DNA of 7,029 nt. Origin: JAFGIT01 sp016929465 [NCBI: Candidatus Coatesbacteria bacterium]. GTDB taxonomy: Bacteria > B130-G9. The notes under the pieces are model-generated. The model did not search any database. It was not told the DNA's origin and saw nothing but the letters and a program-made list of their open reading frames with translations. The DNA lies in NCBI GenBank assembly GCA_016929465.1, contig JAFGIT010000204.1, forward strand, positions 1-7,029. The letters are read 5' to 3'. Below are positions 1 through 6,789 of this stretch, piece by piece. A program made the position numbers and the translations under genes. Position 1 is the first letter of the stretch. Each line of letters begins with the position of its first letter.

Positions 1-2
1 AA

Positions 3-164
3 CTCGAGATGGAGCTCATACCAGGCGTTAAGCACTATCAAGCTTTCAAGATCACGACATACGATTTTGGCGGCTGGGGGTCCGATGTAACTGTTCCATT
101 TTTGGATGTAAGCAAGGCCATTCTATGGTCATATAGCGATAGTCCGTCACCTTATCTTCCATGA
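3..164 (+). CDS. C-terminal end of an unidentified protein (5' partial)
   Basis: An open frame enters from the left edge and runs 53 codons plus the stop to TGA at 162-164, with a second TGA directly behind it at 165-167. The other two plus-strand frames hit stops early, near bases 29 and 88. The visible protein is rich in aromatic and hydroxyl residues (HYQAFKITTYDFGGWGSD near its start, ending SDSPSPYLP), with no recognisable domain or catalytic motif. It lies 41 bases upstream of the Ig-like lipoprotein gene on the same strand, so the two may be co-transcribed, and a surface or secreted protein is a reasonable guess. I do not recognise the family. The partial length and lack of motif keep confidence moderate. 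Confidence 0.5.
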   Translation, partial: LEMELIPGVKHYQAFKITTYDFGGWGSDVTVPFLDVSKAILWSYSDSPSPYLP

Positions 165-194
165 TGAAACTGCCCTGAGCAAATAATCCTTGAT

Positions 195-199
195 GGAGG
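195..199 (+). promoter_or_regulatory. Shine-Dalgarno site of the lipoprotein gene
   Basis: GGAGG lies 6 bases before the ATG at 206. It is a canonical site at good spacing and fixes the start of the lipoprotein. Confidence 0.75.
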
Positions 200-205
200 C
201 CTATA

Positions 206-991
206 ATGGGAAAACGCTTTCGACTTCCCGACTTCAGTAATTTTACAACAATAAGTCTAGTCCTGATTGTCGCTGGGGTTTTGGCGATTTCTCTTTCCTG
301 TTCAAGGTCGGATTCGGGAAGGGATGACTCGCCCTCTGGCCCGTCGGCTCCTTATATGTTATCGATAACCGCGAAGCCAAGCGAGCTGATGCCCTTCGAG
401 AATTCGTTGGTCATGATTGACGTGAAGGACGGCTATGGCGAGGAACTTGAGGAGCCCGTTGTCGTAAAAGTGACGACAACCGGTGGCTTCTTTGAAAATG
501 GCGAGAACAGGATAACCGGGGAAGTGATGGGGAATACCTCCTTCTGGCTTACTTACGATCCCGATCATACCCCGAACGGAGATTTTCCTGGCCCGAAGTT
601 GATCACAGCGATCATCGATTATGGTTGCACGAGCAGTTATGTTACGGACACTACTGAGATCATCTTCCAACAGCAGGATAGCAGAGTCGCTTCAATATCA
701 GTCGCAGCAGATCCTTCATACATAAAGGATGCAGACAACAATTATTCCGTGATTACAGCGACGGTTGTGGGTGAATACGGAGCGGCACTCATGGGTGTTA
801 CGGTCTACTTCTCGGTTCAAGGCGGCGAGTTATCTACTTTCGACAGCACTACCGCGGAGACGGATGCTCGGGGTGTCGCCCAGACGGTCTTCCGCCCGAA
901 TGGCGATGTCGGGCTGCTCAAGGTCTGTGGACAAGCCGGGAGCAAGACGGATTGTGTCGAGATAAGGTCTGAAAAGGCTACCACCGAATAG
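206..991 (+). CDS. Secreted lipoprotein with two bacterial Ig-like (Big_1/invasin-type) domains
   Basis: The 261-residue product starts with a basic n-region (MGKRFR), a hydrophobic core at about residues 14-30 and a Cys at 32. The context ISLSC is a slightly imperfect lipobox because Ser rather than Leu sits at -3. A Ser/Asp/Gly/Pro-rich tether (33-48) precedes two beta-rich repeats at about 50-155 and 160-255. The second repeat has the Big_1-like pattern of ATVVGEYGAALMGVTVYFSV followed by TAETDARGVAQTVF, as in invasin/intimin-type Ig folds. The first is more divergent and has a longer insertion (about 117-132). Cys 241 and Cys 250 near the C-terminus could form a disulfide after export. 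No enzyme motif is present, so a structural, adhesive or scaffold role at the outer membrane is the likely job; this is inferred from the fold class only. The start has a GGAGG site, a partial gene precedes it, and a strong hairpin follows. Confidence 0.8.
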   Translation: MGKRFRLPDFSNFTTISLVLIVAGVLAISLSCSRSDSGRDDSPSGPSAPYMLSITAKPSELMPFENSLVMIDVKDGYGEELEEPVVVKVTTTGGFFENGENRITGEVMGNTSFWLTYDPDHTPNGDFPGPKLITAIIDYGCTSSYVTDTTEIIFQQQDSRVASISVAADPSYIKDADNNYSVITATVVGEYGAALMGVTVYFSVQGGELSTFDSTTAETDARGVAQTVFRPNGDVGLLKVCGQAGSKTDCVEIRSEKATTE

Positions 992-1019
992 ATAGATATC
1001 TAAAAAGAGTATCAATAGC

Positions 1020-1054
1020 GAAGGGCGCTGTCAGCATTACTGGCAGCGCCCTTC
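1020..1054 (+). terminator. Rho-independent-type terminator after the lipoprotein gene
   Basis: A 15-bp stem with one G-U wobble pairs 1020-1034 with 1040-1054 around a 5-base loop (CATTA, 1035-1039). The outer 11 bp (GAAGGGCGCTG with CAGCGCCCTTC) are perfect and GC-rich. A broken T-rich tail (TTCATTTTA) follows. The position 28 bases after the lipoprotein stop fits transcription termination; the imperfect U-tract is the only weakness. Confidence 0.8.
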
Positions 1055-1203
1055 TTCATTTTACCCAAGGCGGAAGGCCATAAGCGCAGCGGCCAAGGCC
1101 CATTATGAGCCGCATGGCAGTCCGGTTCCATCACTGAGTTCAGAACTGAGTTGACGTGCCGACGACTCCATATGAACTTTGTTTAATGGATGATATACAG
1201 ATG

Positions 1204-1231
1204 GATATTGACAGACAGATATTGACAGATA
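1204..1231. repeat. Tandem 14-bp repeat carrying two TTGACA boxes
   Basis: GATATTGACAGACA (1204-1217) is followed immediately by GATATTGACAGATA (1218-1231), with one mismatch. Each copy contains a perfect TTGACA hexamer (1208-1213 and 1222-1227). The repeat may be a duplicated promoter element or a pair of regulator sites on the same face of the helix minus about a third of a turn; which of these is unknown. Confidence 0.75.
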
Positions 1232-1250
1232 GATCATGTTTATGTATTCT
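1222..1250 (+). promoter_or_regulatory. Sigma70-like promoter candidate for the hybrid kinase
   Basis: TTGACA (1222-1227, 6/6 match to the -35 consensus) is 17 bases from TATTCT (1245-1250, 4/6 match to TATAAT). Transcription would start near 1257, giving a leader of about 190 bases before the kinase start. The upstream TTGACA (1208) has no usable -10 at normal spacing, so the downstream copy is the better -35. Confidence 0.5.
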
Positions 1251-1437
1251 CGCGTGGAGTTAGTTCATAATTCGAATAGCGATTTATGAGAGAAAGATCG
1301 ACGCAATGGAGAGCAAAGCAGAAATTTAACTTTGGAAGCGGAACTGAACGCAATAATCAGATAGCGCGATCTTGACAGTCTTTCAAACGCCACCACATCG
1401 GGCCGTGAATTCTCGGTCCGCAATATCCCATGAGACT

Positions 1438-1443
1438 GAGGGA
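1438..1443 (+). promoter_or_regulatory. Shine-Dalgarno site that bears on the kinase start
   Basis: GAGGGA ends 2 bases before ATG 1446, 5 before GTG 1449 and 8 before ATG 1452. The last spacing is the most usual, so the third codon is probably the real start. An in-frame TGA at 1437-1439 rules out any start further upstream. Confidence 0.55.
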
Positions 1444-1445
1444 CG

Positions 1446-4400
1446 ATGGTGATGAAATTTGAGCGCCGAATAATCTTATTCCCGCTCGCGGTCTGCGGAG
1501 CATATTGGCTCCTCGAGTCGATTCTCGATAGCGTCTTTTTGGATGAAGCCTCGTTCGTCAATTCGTTGCTAATGGGGATTTCTCCGCATGAAATGTATAT
1601 GCGTTTGACGACCACCGGGATGATATTCCTTTCAGGGATAGTAATCGTATCCATCTCACATAGAAGCAAGAAGGCCGAGAAGAAACTAAGGCACCTGAAT
1701 CGCGTACTCAAGGCGATACGGAATGTCACTCAGCTCACCAACAGAGAAAGAGACCGTGACAGGTTGATAGGATTAGCGTGCAAGCATCTTACGGAGACAA
1801 GGGGCTACTATCACGCCTGGGTGGTCCTTATGGATGCTTCTCAAGGATTTCTGACAGCCGCCGAATCAGGTCTCTCAGAAAGATTCCAGGCACTAGTGGA
1901 TTCACTGAGGTCGGGCAAAAGCCCCCATTGCATAAGTGAGGTAATGCAGAGCTCGGATCGGGTGATGCTTGTAAGCACCGAGAGCAACGGCTGCAAGATA
2001 TGTCCGATGTTTGAGGGCCATAGCAACGTTGGCGCGTTTGTAGCCCGCCTGGAACTAGATGGAATGATATATGGAGTCCTGAGCGCATCGATGCCGATGG
2101 CAATCGCTCAGGAGCGCGAGGAGCTTCAGCTGTTTTCCGAGCTGGCAGGAGACCTCGCATTCGCGCTCCAGGGCATAGAGATCGAGCAGGCCCGAAATTC
2201 TGCAGAGGAGGCTCTCAAGGAGAGCAGTCGTTTTATGGAAAGCGTATTCAATGCGATTCAAGATGGGATCAGCGTTCTTGATCGTGAATTGAATATCGTC
2301 CGCGTCAACTCCTGGATGGAACGCATGTATTCGCATGGGCGACCGCTGGAAGGGCAGAAGTGCTATTCGATTTATCAAAACAGAGACACACCATGTCCAT
2401 GGTGCCCATCACTCAGGGCCCTCGAGACGACGGAGATGAATACGAGCATTGTTCCGTATCCGGACATCGATGAGCCCACTGGGTGGATCGAGCTTACCGC
2501 ATTCCCATTGAAAGATGCAGAGGGCCACGTGACAGGCGTTATCGAATATGTAAAGGACATAACAAAGCAGAAGAGTGCACAGGACGCTCTTGAGGAGAGT
2601 GAAGAGCACCTGAGGAGCATTATAGATACCGCCGTCGATGGTTTTGTCCTCTGTGATCTGAAAGGCCGTATAGTTGATGTCAATGAATCCTATTGTCAGA
2701 TGGTCGGATATTCCCGCGATGAGCTAATTCGAATGAGCATTCCTGATATTGACGCCGACGAGACTCCGGCCGATTCAGCTCGACACATCGGACGGATCAT
2801 CGAATCTGGCGGAGACTGCTTCCAGACGAGACATAGGCGAAAAGACGGGACAATAATCGATATGGAGATCAGTGCGCGTCATTTGGCCGTTCAGGATGGA
2901 CGCATGGTCATTTTCATGCGAGATATTACTGACCGCAAGCTCGCCGAGGCAGCACTTCGGGAAAGCGAGAGTCGCTACAGGAGTGTTTTCGAGGACACCC
3001 AGGCGGCAACCGCGCTCATAGACAATGATGGAAAATTCGCAATGGTCAACGCCAGGCTCGAGGAGCTGAGCGGCTTCAGCAAAGATGAACTCGTTGGCAA
3101 GATGACAATGCTCGATCTCGTAACTGAAGCCGAGCAAGAGAGATTGCGGGCCTATCACCTCGAGAGAAGGAGGACCGGAGGCGCTGCACCCCGCGAATAT
3201 GAATTCAAGTTCTGCGATAGAGATGGGAACATAAAGGACATGTTGGCCTGCGTCGGGATCATCCCGGGGACCAAGACGAGCGTGGTGTCCATCCTGGACA
3301 TCTCGGAGCATCGACGTGCGGAGGCGGCACTTAGAGAAGCGTACAACATAGTAAATCGGAGTCCCGTGGTCGCATTCCTATGGAGGAATGAGGAGGGGTG
3401 GCCGGTGGAATATGTCTCGGAGAATGTAGAGTCTCTATTTGGCCATAGCGCAGTCGATTTCATTTCGGGCAAGGTGACTTACCGAGAGACCATCCACCCG
3501 GACGATCTGGAGAGGGTGACCAGCGAGTTTGGAATATCCCGATTGGGCCGCTCGAGTGAAGGATTTCGACTCGAACCATTCAGGATAGTAACCAGGGATG
3601 GAGAGATCAGATGGGTCCGAAGCGTCAATGAAATCAGGAGAAATGAGAAGGGAGAAATCACCCATTACCAGGGAATTATCGAGGACATCACCGAGCGCAA
3701 AAGGCTGGAAGGTCGCCTCCTGCAGGCTGAGAAGATGGAAGCGGTCGGACGTCTCGCAGGCGGCGTCGCTCACGACTTCAATAACATCCTGACAGCTATT
3801 ATCGGTAATCTCGAACTCTATCGGACCAACTTCGAGAATGGCTCCGCTGTTCCAGACGAGATCGAGGAGATCTCGACCGCGGCCACCAGGGCGGCGGAAC
3901 TCACCGAGCAGCTTCTGGCATTCAGCCGAAAGCAGATTATTGCTCCCAAGCCACTGAATCTGAACCATTTGATAGCGGATTTGGGCAATATGCTCAGGCG
4001 ACTGATTCGAGAGGACATAGTACTGGCCGTGCTCCAGGAGGACGATATCCCTGCAATCAAGGCGGATTCCGCGCAAATTCAGCAAGTAATCATGAATCTG
4101 GCTCTGAACGCCAGGGATGCAATGCCCTATGGCGGCAAGCTGACAATTGAGACCGCGACGGTCTTTCTCGACGAGGAATTCGTCAGGGACAATCCCTCCA
4201 TGCGTCCGGGGAATTATGTCTTGATGACAGTGGCGGATACAGGCTATGGAATGGACAAAGAGACGTTGTCACATGTATTCGAGCCATTTTATACAACGAA
4301 GGAATTAGGTCGAGGCACAGGACTGGGGCTCTCGACGGTGTACGGCATCATCAAACAGGCCGAAGGTCATATTACTGTCTATAGCGAGGAAGGAAGAGGA

Positions 4401-4856
4401 ACCTGCTTCAAGGTGTATTTGCCAGCAATCGATGAGGCCGCAATCCCAGCCGCTTCCGATACCCGGGAGGATGAATCAATCTCTGGGAAGGGGGAGACGA
4501 TACTCGTTGTTGAGGATGACCCCGCGGTGAAAGGATACATCGAGCGTCTTCTGATGAATGCAGGCTACAAAATCGAGTCGGTCTCGCGCTCGAGCGATGC
4601 GCTGGCACTATTCGAAGAGAAGGGCGCCGAAATCGACCTTCTCCTGACCGACGTCGTGATGCCTGAGATGGGAGGAAGGGACCTGGCAGAGATTCTCAGT
4701 AGGAGATGCCCGAATGTGAGAGCGCTATTCATGTCTGGCTATAGCGAGAACGCGATAGCGCACATGGGCATCCTCGAAGAAGGCCTTGAGTTCATAAGCA
4801 AGCCATTCAGCTCGAAGGACCTTCTCAAGAAAATAAGGAAGATCCTGAACGGATAG
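1446..4856 (+). CDS. Membrane-anchored hybrid sensor histidine kinase (GAF, four PAS, HisKA, HATPase, REC)
   Basis: The 1136-residue protein has two N-terminal membrane segments (about 9-26 and 54-71) with a short exposed loop between them. A helical linker and GAF domain follow (about 93-247), then four PAS domains (about 262-375, 385-497, 507-622 and 632-751), each ending in a D-I-[TS] signature. The HisKA domain has its phospho-acceptor at His776 in GVAHDFNNILT. The ATPase shows an N box (N884, N888), G1 (D931-T-G-Y-G), F box (F945-EPF) and G2 (G955-RGTGLGL). A C-terminal receiver (about 1017-1136) has the acidic pair E1023/D1024-D1025, phospho-acceptor D1069, S1097 and K1119. All catalytic residues are present, so autophosphorylation and internal His-to-Asp transfer are expected. 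GAF carries C162, C183 and C186; PAS1 carries C306, C317 and C320. The signal is unknown. No HPt protein or output regulator is nearby. The start at 1452 is preferred on ribosome-site spacing. Confidence 0.93.
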   Translation: MVMKFERRIILFPLAVCGAYWLLESILDSVFLDEASFVNSLLMGISPHEMYMRLTTTGMIFLSGIVIVSISHRSKKAEKKLRHLNRVLKAIRNVTQLTNRERDRDRLIGLACKHLTETRGYYHAWVVLMDASQGFLTAAESGLSERFQALVDSLRSGKSPHCISEVMQSSDRVMLVSTESNGCKICPMFEGHSNVGAFVARLELDGMIYGVLSASMPMAIAQEREELQLFSELAGDLAFALQGIEIEQARNSAEEALKESSRFMESVFNAIQDGISVLDRELNIVRVNSWMERMYSHGRPLEGQKCYSIYQNRDTPCPWCPSLRALETTEMNTSIVPYPDIDEPTGWIELTAFPLKDAEGHVTGVIEYVKDITKQKSAQDALEESEEHLRSIIDTAVDGFVLCDLKGRIVDVNESYCQMVGYSRDELIRMSIPDIDADETPADSARHIGRIIESGGDCFQTRHRRKDGTIIDMEISARHLAVQDGRMVIFMRDITDRKLAEAALRESESRYRSVFEDTQAATALIDNDGKFAMVNARLEELSGFSKDELVGKMTMLDLVTEAEQERLRAYHLERRRTGGAAPREYEFKFCDRDGNIKDMLACVGIIPGTKTSVVSILDISEHRRAEAALREAYNIVNRSPVVAFLWRNEEGWPVEYVSENVESLFGHSAVDFISGKVTYRETIHPDDLERVTSEFGISRLGRSSEGFRLEPFRIVTRDGEIRWVRSVNEIRRNEKGEITHYQGIIEDITERKRLEGRLLQAEKMEAVGRLAGGVAHDFNNILTAIIGNLELYRTNFENGSAVPDEIEEISTAATRAAELTEQLLAFSRKQIIAPKPLNLNHLIADLGNMLRRLIREDIVLAVLQEDDIPAIKADSAQIQQVIMNLALNARDAMPYGGKLTIETATVFLDEEFVRDNPSMRPGNYVLMTVADTGYGMDKETLSHVFEPFYTTKELGRGTGLGLSTVYGIIKQAEGHITVYSEEGRGTCFKVYLPAIDEAAIPAASDTREDESISGKGETILVVEDDPAVKGYIERLLMNAGYKIESVSRSSDALALFEEKGAEIDLLLTDVVMPEMGGRDLAEILSRRCPNVRALFMSGYSENAIAHMGILEEGLEFISKPFSSKDLLKKIRKILNG

Positions 4857-4879
4857 CCCCAAGAGCCCAGCGGCTATCC
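4851..4879. terminator. Hairpin overlapping the kinase stop, between convergent genes
   Basis: GGATAGCC (4851-4858) and GGCTATCC (4872-4879) form a perfect 8-bp stem with a 13-base loop. The left arm includes the kinase stop codon (4854-4856). It sits in the 60-base gap between the convergent kinase and smpB genes, so a shared termination or RNA-end role is plausible. Neither strand has a T-tract directly after it, so intrinsic termination is not well supported. Confidence 0.3.
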
Positions 4880-4916
4880 AAACGGCGACTGCAGAGGCTC
4901 GAGTGCTTGCTCTTTT

Positions 4917-5390
4917 CTACATCCCGTAGCGCTCATGGAGGTCCCGCTTGACCTCTTTCTCCTTCTCCGCATATCGCTTCTCGTATTTCCGCTTGCCGGT
5001 TGCGATCGCGAGCTCGATCTTGGCCTTGCCCCCCGAGAAATAGAGCCTGGTTGGAATCAGGGTCAAACCGGACTCGATAGTCTTTCCGCGAAGCCGTTTG
5101 ATCTCTCTCCTATGCAATAGCAGCTTCCGGACCCGCCGCGGCTCGTGGTTGAATCTCGACGCCTCTTCGTATTCGGAGATGTGACAATTGTAGAGAAAGA
5201 CCTCACCGTCCTTTATGCGAGCATACGAGTCCGTCAGGTTTGCTCTTCCGGCTCTCAGGGATTTGACCTCGCTCCCAACGAGCACAAGACCTGCCTCGAC
5301 ACGCTCGCCAAGCACATAATCATGCTTGGCCTTTCGATTCAGGCAGATGTTCCTTTCGGGCTTCGGTGTATCTGGATTATTCTGAGGCAT
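4917..5390 (-). CDS. smpB: SsrA-binding protein SmpB
   Basis: SmpB binds tmRNA (SsrA) and brings it to ribosomes stalled on broken messages, where trans-translation frees the ribosome and tags the nascent peptide for proteolysis. The 157-residue length is normal for the family. Signature features are NRKAKHDYVLGERVEAGLVL (18-37), GSEVKSLRAGRANL (39-52), the NCHISEYEEASRFNH segment (68-82), RRVRKLLLHRREI (85-97), and the basic C-terminal tail beginning GKRKYEKR (132-139). The usual tail motif is close to YDKR, so Asp has become Glu here, a conservative change. The start is the only Met before the conserved core, but no good Shine-Dalgarno site precedes it. The gene lies 47 bases downstream of the diguanylate cyclase gene on the same strand, which suggests translation from a shared message. 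No tmRNA gene was recognised in the window. Confidence 0.97.
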   Translation of the reverse strand: MPQNNPDTPKPERNICLNRKAKHDYVLGERVEAGLVLVGSEVKSLRAGRANLTDSYARIKDGEVFLYNCHISEYEEASRFNHEPRRVRKLLLHRREIKRLRGKTIESGLTLIPTRLYFSGGKAKIELAIATGKRKYEKRYAEKEKEVKRDLHERYGM

Positions 5391-5437
5391 GATTCAAATG
5401 GCAGAAATTAATGCCGAGTTGCCGAAAGAGCTCGCGG

Positions 5438-6496
5438 CTATTTCGCCGCCTTTCCGTCTTCCTCTCGGAGCGGAACAGGGGCGCGCGTGGTTCGATTACG
5501 GCCCTCGGTCTTGCTCTGATACATCGCGGCATCCGCCAGGTTGATAAATTCGGTCTTCGAAAGATGTTCTTTGTATTCGCAGATGCCTATGCTAAGTGAG
5601 ACCTCCATCGACTCGTCTATCGATTTGAATTCGAGCAGGTCAACCATTCTCCTGATTCTCTCCGCGGCATCGAAGGCCGAGTCGAGTGAAGTCTCCGGCA
5701 ATATGGCGGTGAATTCGTCGCCGCCATATCTGCAGGGGATATCGACGCCGATGCGCATATTCGCCAGGATTATCGAGGAGATGCCCACCAGGACCTCGTC
5801 GCCCACCGTATGCCCAAGATTGTCGTTGACTGACTTGAATTTATCTACATCCATGAGTATGAGAGACAGCTTGGTCTTATAGCGTCTTGCTCGTGCCATT
5901 TCTCTGTCCAGGTGAGTATGGAAGTAGCGATGTGTGTAGAGCTTGGTAAGTCCATCTCTATCTGCCTCGTCCCTCGCAAGAGCAAGAAGCTGGGCATTAT
6001 TCACGGCTATGGCGATATGGTCCGCAAACAGCGATAGAAGGACAGTATCATCGTATGCCGCCTCGTGGTTATCCAGGCCAGAAGTCATTGTGATGACTCC
6101 CACGAGCTTACCTCCCGAGATCAGGGGAAGAATCCTGCAGGACCTATCCCCGTACTTCGGATTGGATTTGCCGCTGAAATTCCCGTCCTGCTCTATGTCT
6201 TCGATTATTATCGGCTCGAGCGTCTCGCCCACCTTCCCGACTAGGCCTTCTCCCAGCTCGAATCTGATCCTGGACATTCTCTCTGAATCGATGGTCTCGT
6301 CATTGGAAGCCGCCATATAGACCGATTTGCGACGCTTGTCATACAGAAATACCGAAGTTATGGACAATCCCATTATCTTCGGAAGCTCAGTGACCGCATA
6401 ATTGACTATGTCAATCTCGTCTAACGACATGTTGATGTGCTTGCTCAGCTCGGCAAGCTCAATCAACTTATTCAGCATATAGGAATGTTCAGACAT
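5438..6496 (-). CDS. Diguanylate cyclase with N-terminal GAF sensor (GAF-GGDEF)
   Basis: The 352-residue product has no membrane segment or signal peptide and should be cytoplasmic. A GAF domain spans about residues 24-172 (core LGEGLVGKVGETLEPIIIED at 81-100), followed by the DRDGLTKLYTHRYF linker and a GGDEF domain (about 178-340). The domain makes c-di-GMP from two GTP. The active-site motif R256-Y-G-G-D-E-F262 is intact, and metal-binding D216 (LMDVDKFKSVND) and the N224/D225 pair are present, so it should be active. The usual inhibitory RxxD site is not exact: Arg248 lies four residues before Asp252, not three. ATG 6494-6496 is preceded directly by an in-frame TGA, so only Met1 or Met7 can start it. 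A GGAGG (6510-6514) lies 13 bases upstream, further than ideal. It is probably the first gene of a two-gene unit with smpB. Confidence 0.93.
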   Translation of the reverse strand: MSEHSYMLNKLIELAELSKHINMSLDEIDIVNYAVTELPKIMGLSITSVFLYDKRRKSVYMAASNDETIDSERMSRIRFELGEGLVGKVGETLEPIIIEDIEQDGNFSGKSNPKYGDRSCRILPLISGGKLVGVITMTSGLDNHEAAYDDTVLLSLFADHIAIAVNNAQLLALARDEADRDGLTKLYTHRYFHTHLDREMARARRYKTKLSLILMDVDKFKSVNDNLGHTVGDEVLVGISSIILANMRIGVDIPCRYGGDEFTAILPETSLDSAFDAAERIRRMVDLLEFKSIDESMEVSLSIGICEYKEHLSKTEFINLADAAMYQSKTEGRNRTTRAPVPLREEDGKAAK

Positions 6497-6509
6497 TCAG
6501 AGCGTCACG

Positions 6510-6514
6510 CCTCC
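6510..6514 (-). promoter_or_regulatory. Distant Shine-Dalgarno candidate for the diguanylate cyclase
   Basis: Read on the minus strand, this is GGAGG, 13 bases before the ATG at 6496. The motif is strong but the spacing is long, and no closer motif exists for Met1 or Met7. Confidence 0.4.
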
Positions 6515-6515
6515 A

Positions 6516-6544
6516 GATATAGAGAAATAGTCACCTTTGTGCAA
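6516..6544 (-). promoter_or_regulatory. Weak sigma70-like promoter candidate for the cyclase-smpB unit
   Basis: On the minus strand, TTGCAC (6539-6544) is 17 bases from TATATC (6516-6521). Spacing is ideal, but the -35 matches only 3/6 and the -10 4/6. It would start the message very close to the GGAGG at 6510-6514. A second option, TTGCAG with 17 bases to TACTGT further upstream, is no better. Confidence 0.25.
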
Positions 6545-6634
6545 TAAATCCGCCAAACAGTACAATTATTTAGCGAAGACTGCAAACGACTTGTTAGTGG
6601 GTGTGACCTGAGATTGCAGGTAAGTCCAGACGAT

Positions 6635-6657
6635 GCCCCGTCAGGGAATGACGGGGC
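6635..6657. repeat. Perfect 9-bp hairpin, REP-like
   Basis: GCCCCGTCA (6635-6643) pairs with TGACGGGGC (6649-6657) around the loop GGGAA. No T-tract follows on either strand, so it looks like a short palindromic repeat element and not an intrinsic terminator. Confidence 0.6.
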
Positions 6658-6664
6658 TGCCAAG

Positions 6665-6737
6665 AGTGTGGAGTGGGCTTTCCAGCCCGCCATTTGATCA
6701 GATGCTCCTCCACGAAGCACACCAAGGACCACGAAGG
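6665..6737. repeat. Direct repeat, copy 1 (about 73 bp)
   Basis: It aligns without gaps to 6874-6946. The central 31 bases (6673-6703 with 6882-6912) differ at a single position; over 65 bases 56 match, and the first 8 bases add 5 more. It holds the hairpin GTGGGCT-TTCC-AGCCCGC (7 bp with one wobble) and ends in ACGAAGG. Confidence 0.85.
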
Positions 6738-6775
6738 GCGAGTTTGGACTGCGGCGGCTTGACACCGCCTCCATT

Positions 6776-6789
6776 GCGGATCGCGGATT
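6776..6789. repeat. Two 7-bp tandem units, GCGGATY
   Basis: GCGGATC (6776-6782) and GCGGATT (6783-6789) sit directly side by side, the first of three different heptamer arrays in this stretch. Confidence 0.5.

Larger units (their letters stand above)
1055..1445. other. Intergenic region upstream of the hybrid kinase
   Basis: No credible gene lies here. A 29-codon reading frame at 1286-1375 has no convincing ribosome site and is probably chance. Visible structure includes a short inverted repeat AGTTC-A-GAACT (1137-1147), a repeated ACTGAGTT (1133-1140 and 1145-1152), a tandem 14-bp repeat (1204-1231) and a sigma70-like promoter candidate (1222-1250). A third TTGACA at 1372-1377 has no matching -10 element. 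If the promoter is right, the kinase mRNA has an untranslated leader of about 190 bases with no riboswitch class I can recognise. Confidence 0.6.

Noticed and set aside
1286-1375. 29-codon upstream reading frame in the kinase leader
   Set aside because: It has no convincing ribosome site and no recognisable peptide pattern; likely chance.
1372-1377. Third TTGACA as a nearer kinase promoter
   Set aside because: No AT-rich -10-like hexamer lies 16-18 bases downstream; the sequence there is GC-rich.
1265-1729. 154-codon minus-strand frame before and over the kinase N-terminus
   Set aside because: It overlaps the clear kinase coding region antisense and shows no recognisable domain.
3435-4085. 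216-codon minus-strand frame inside the kinase gene
   Set aside because: It is antisense to the conserved PAS4-HisKA coding region, whose plus-strand protein has all catalytic motifs.
6505-6774. 89-codon minus-strand reading frame ending just before the cyclase gene
   Set aside because: It spans the hairpin and repeat copy 1, has no protein-like domain or ribosome site, and its composition reflects the repeats.
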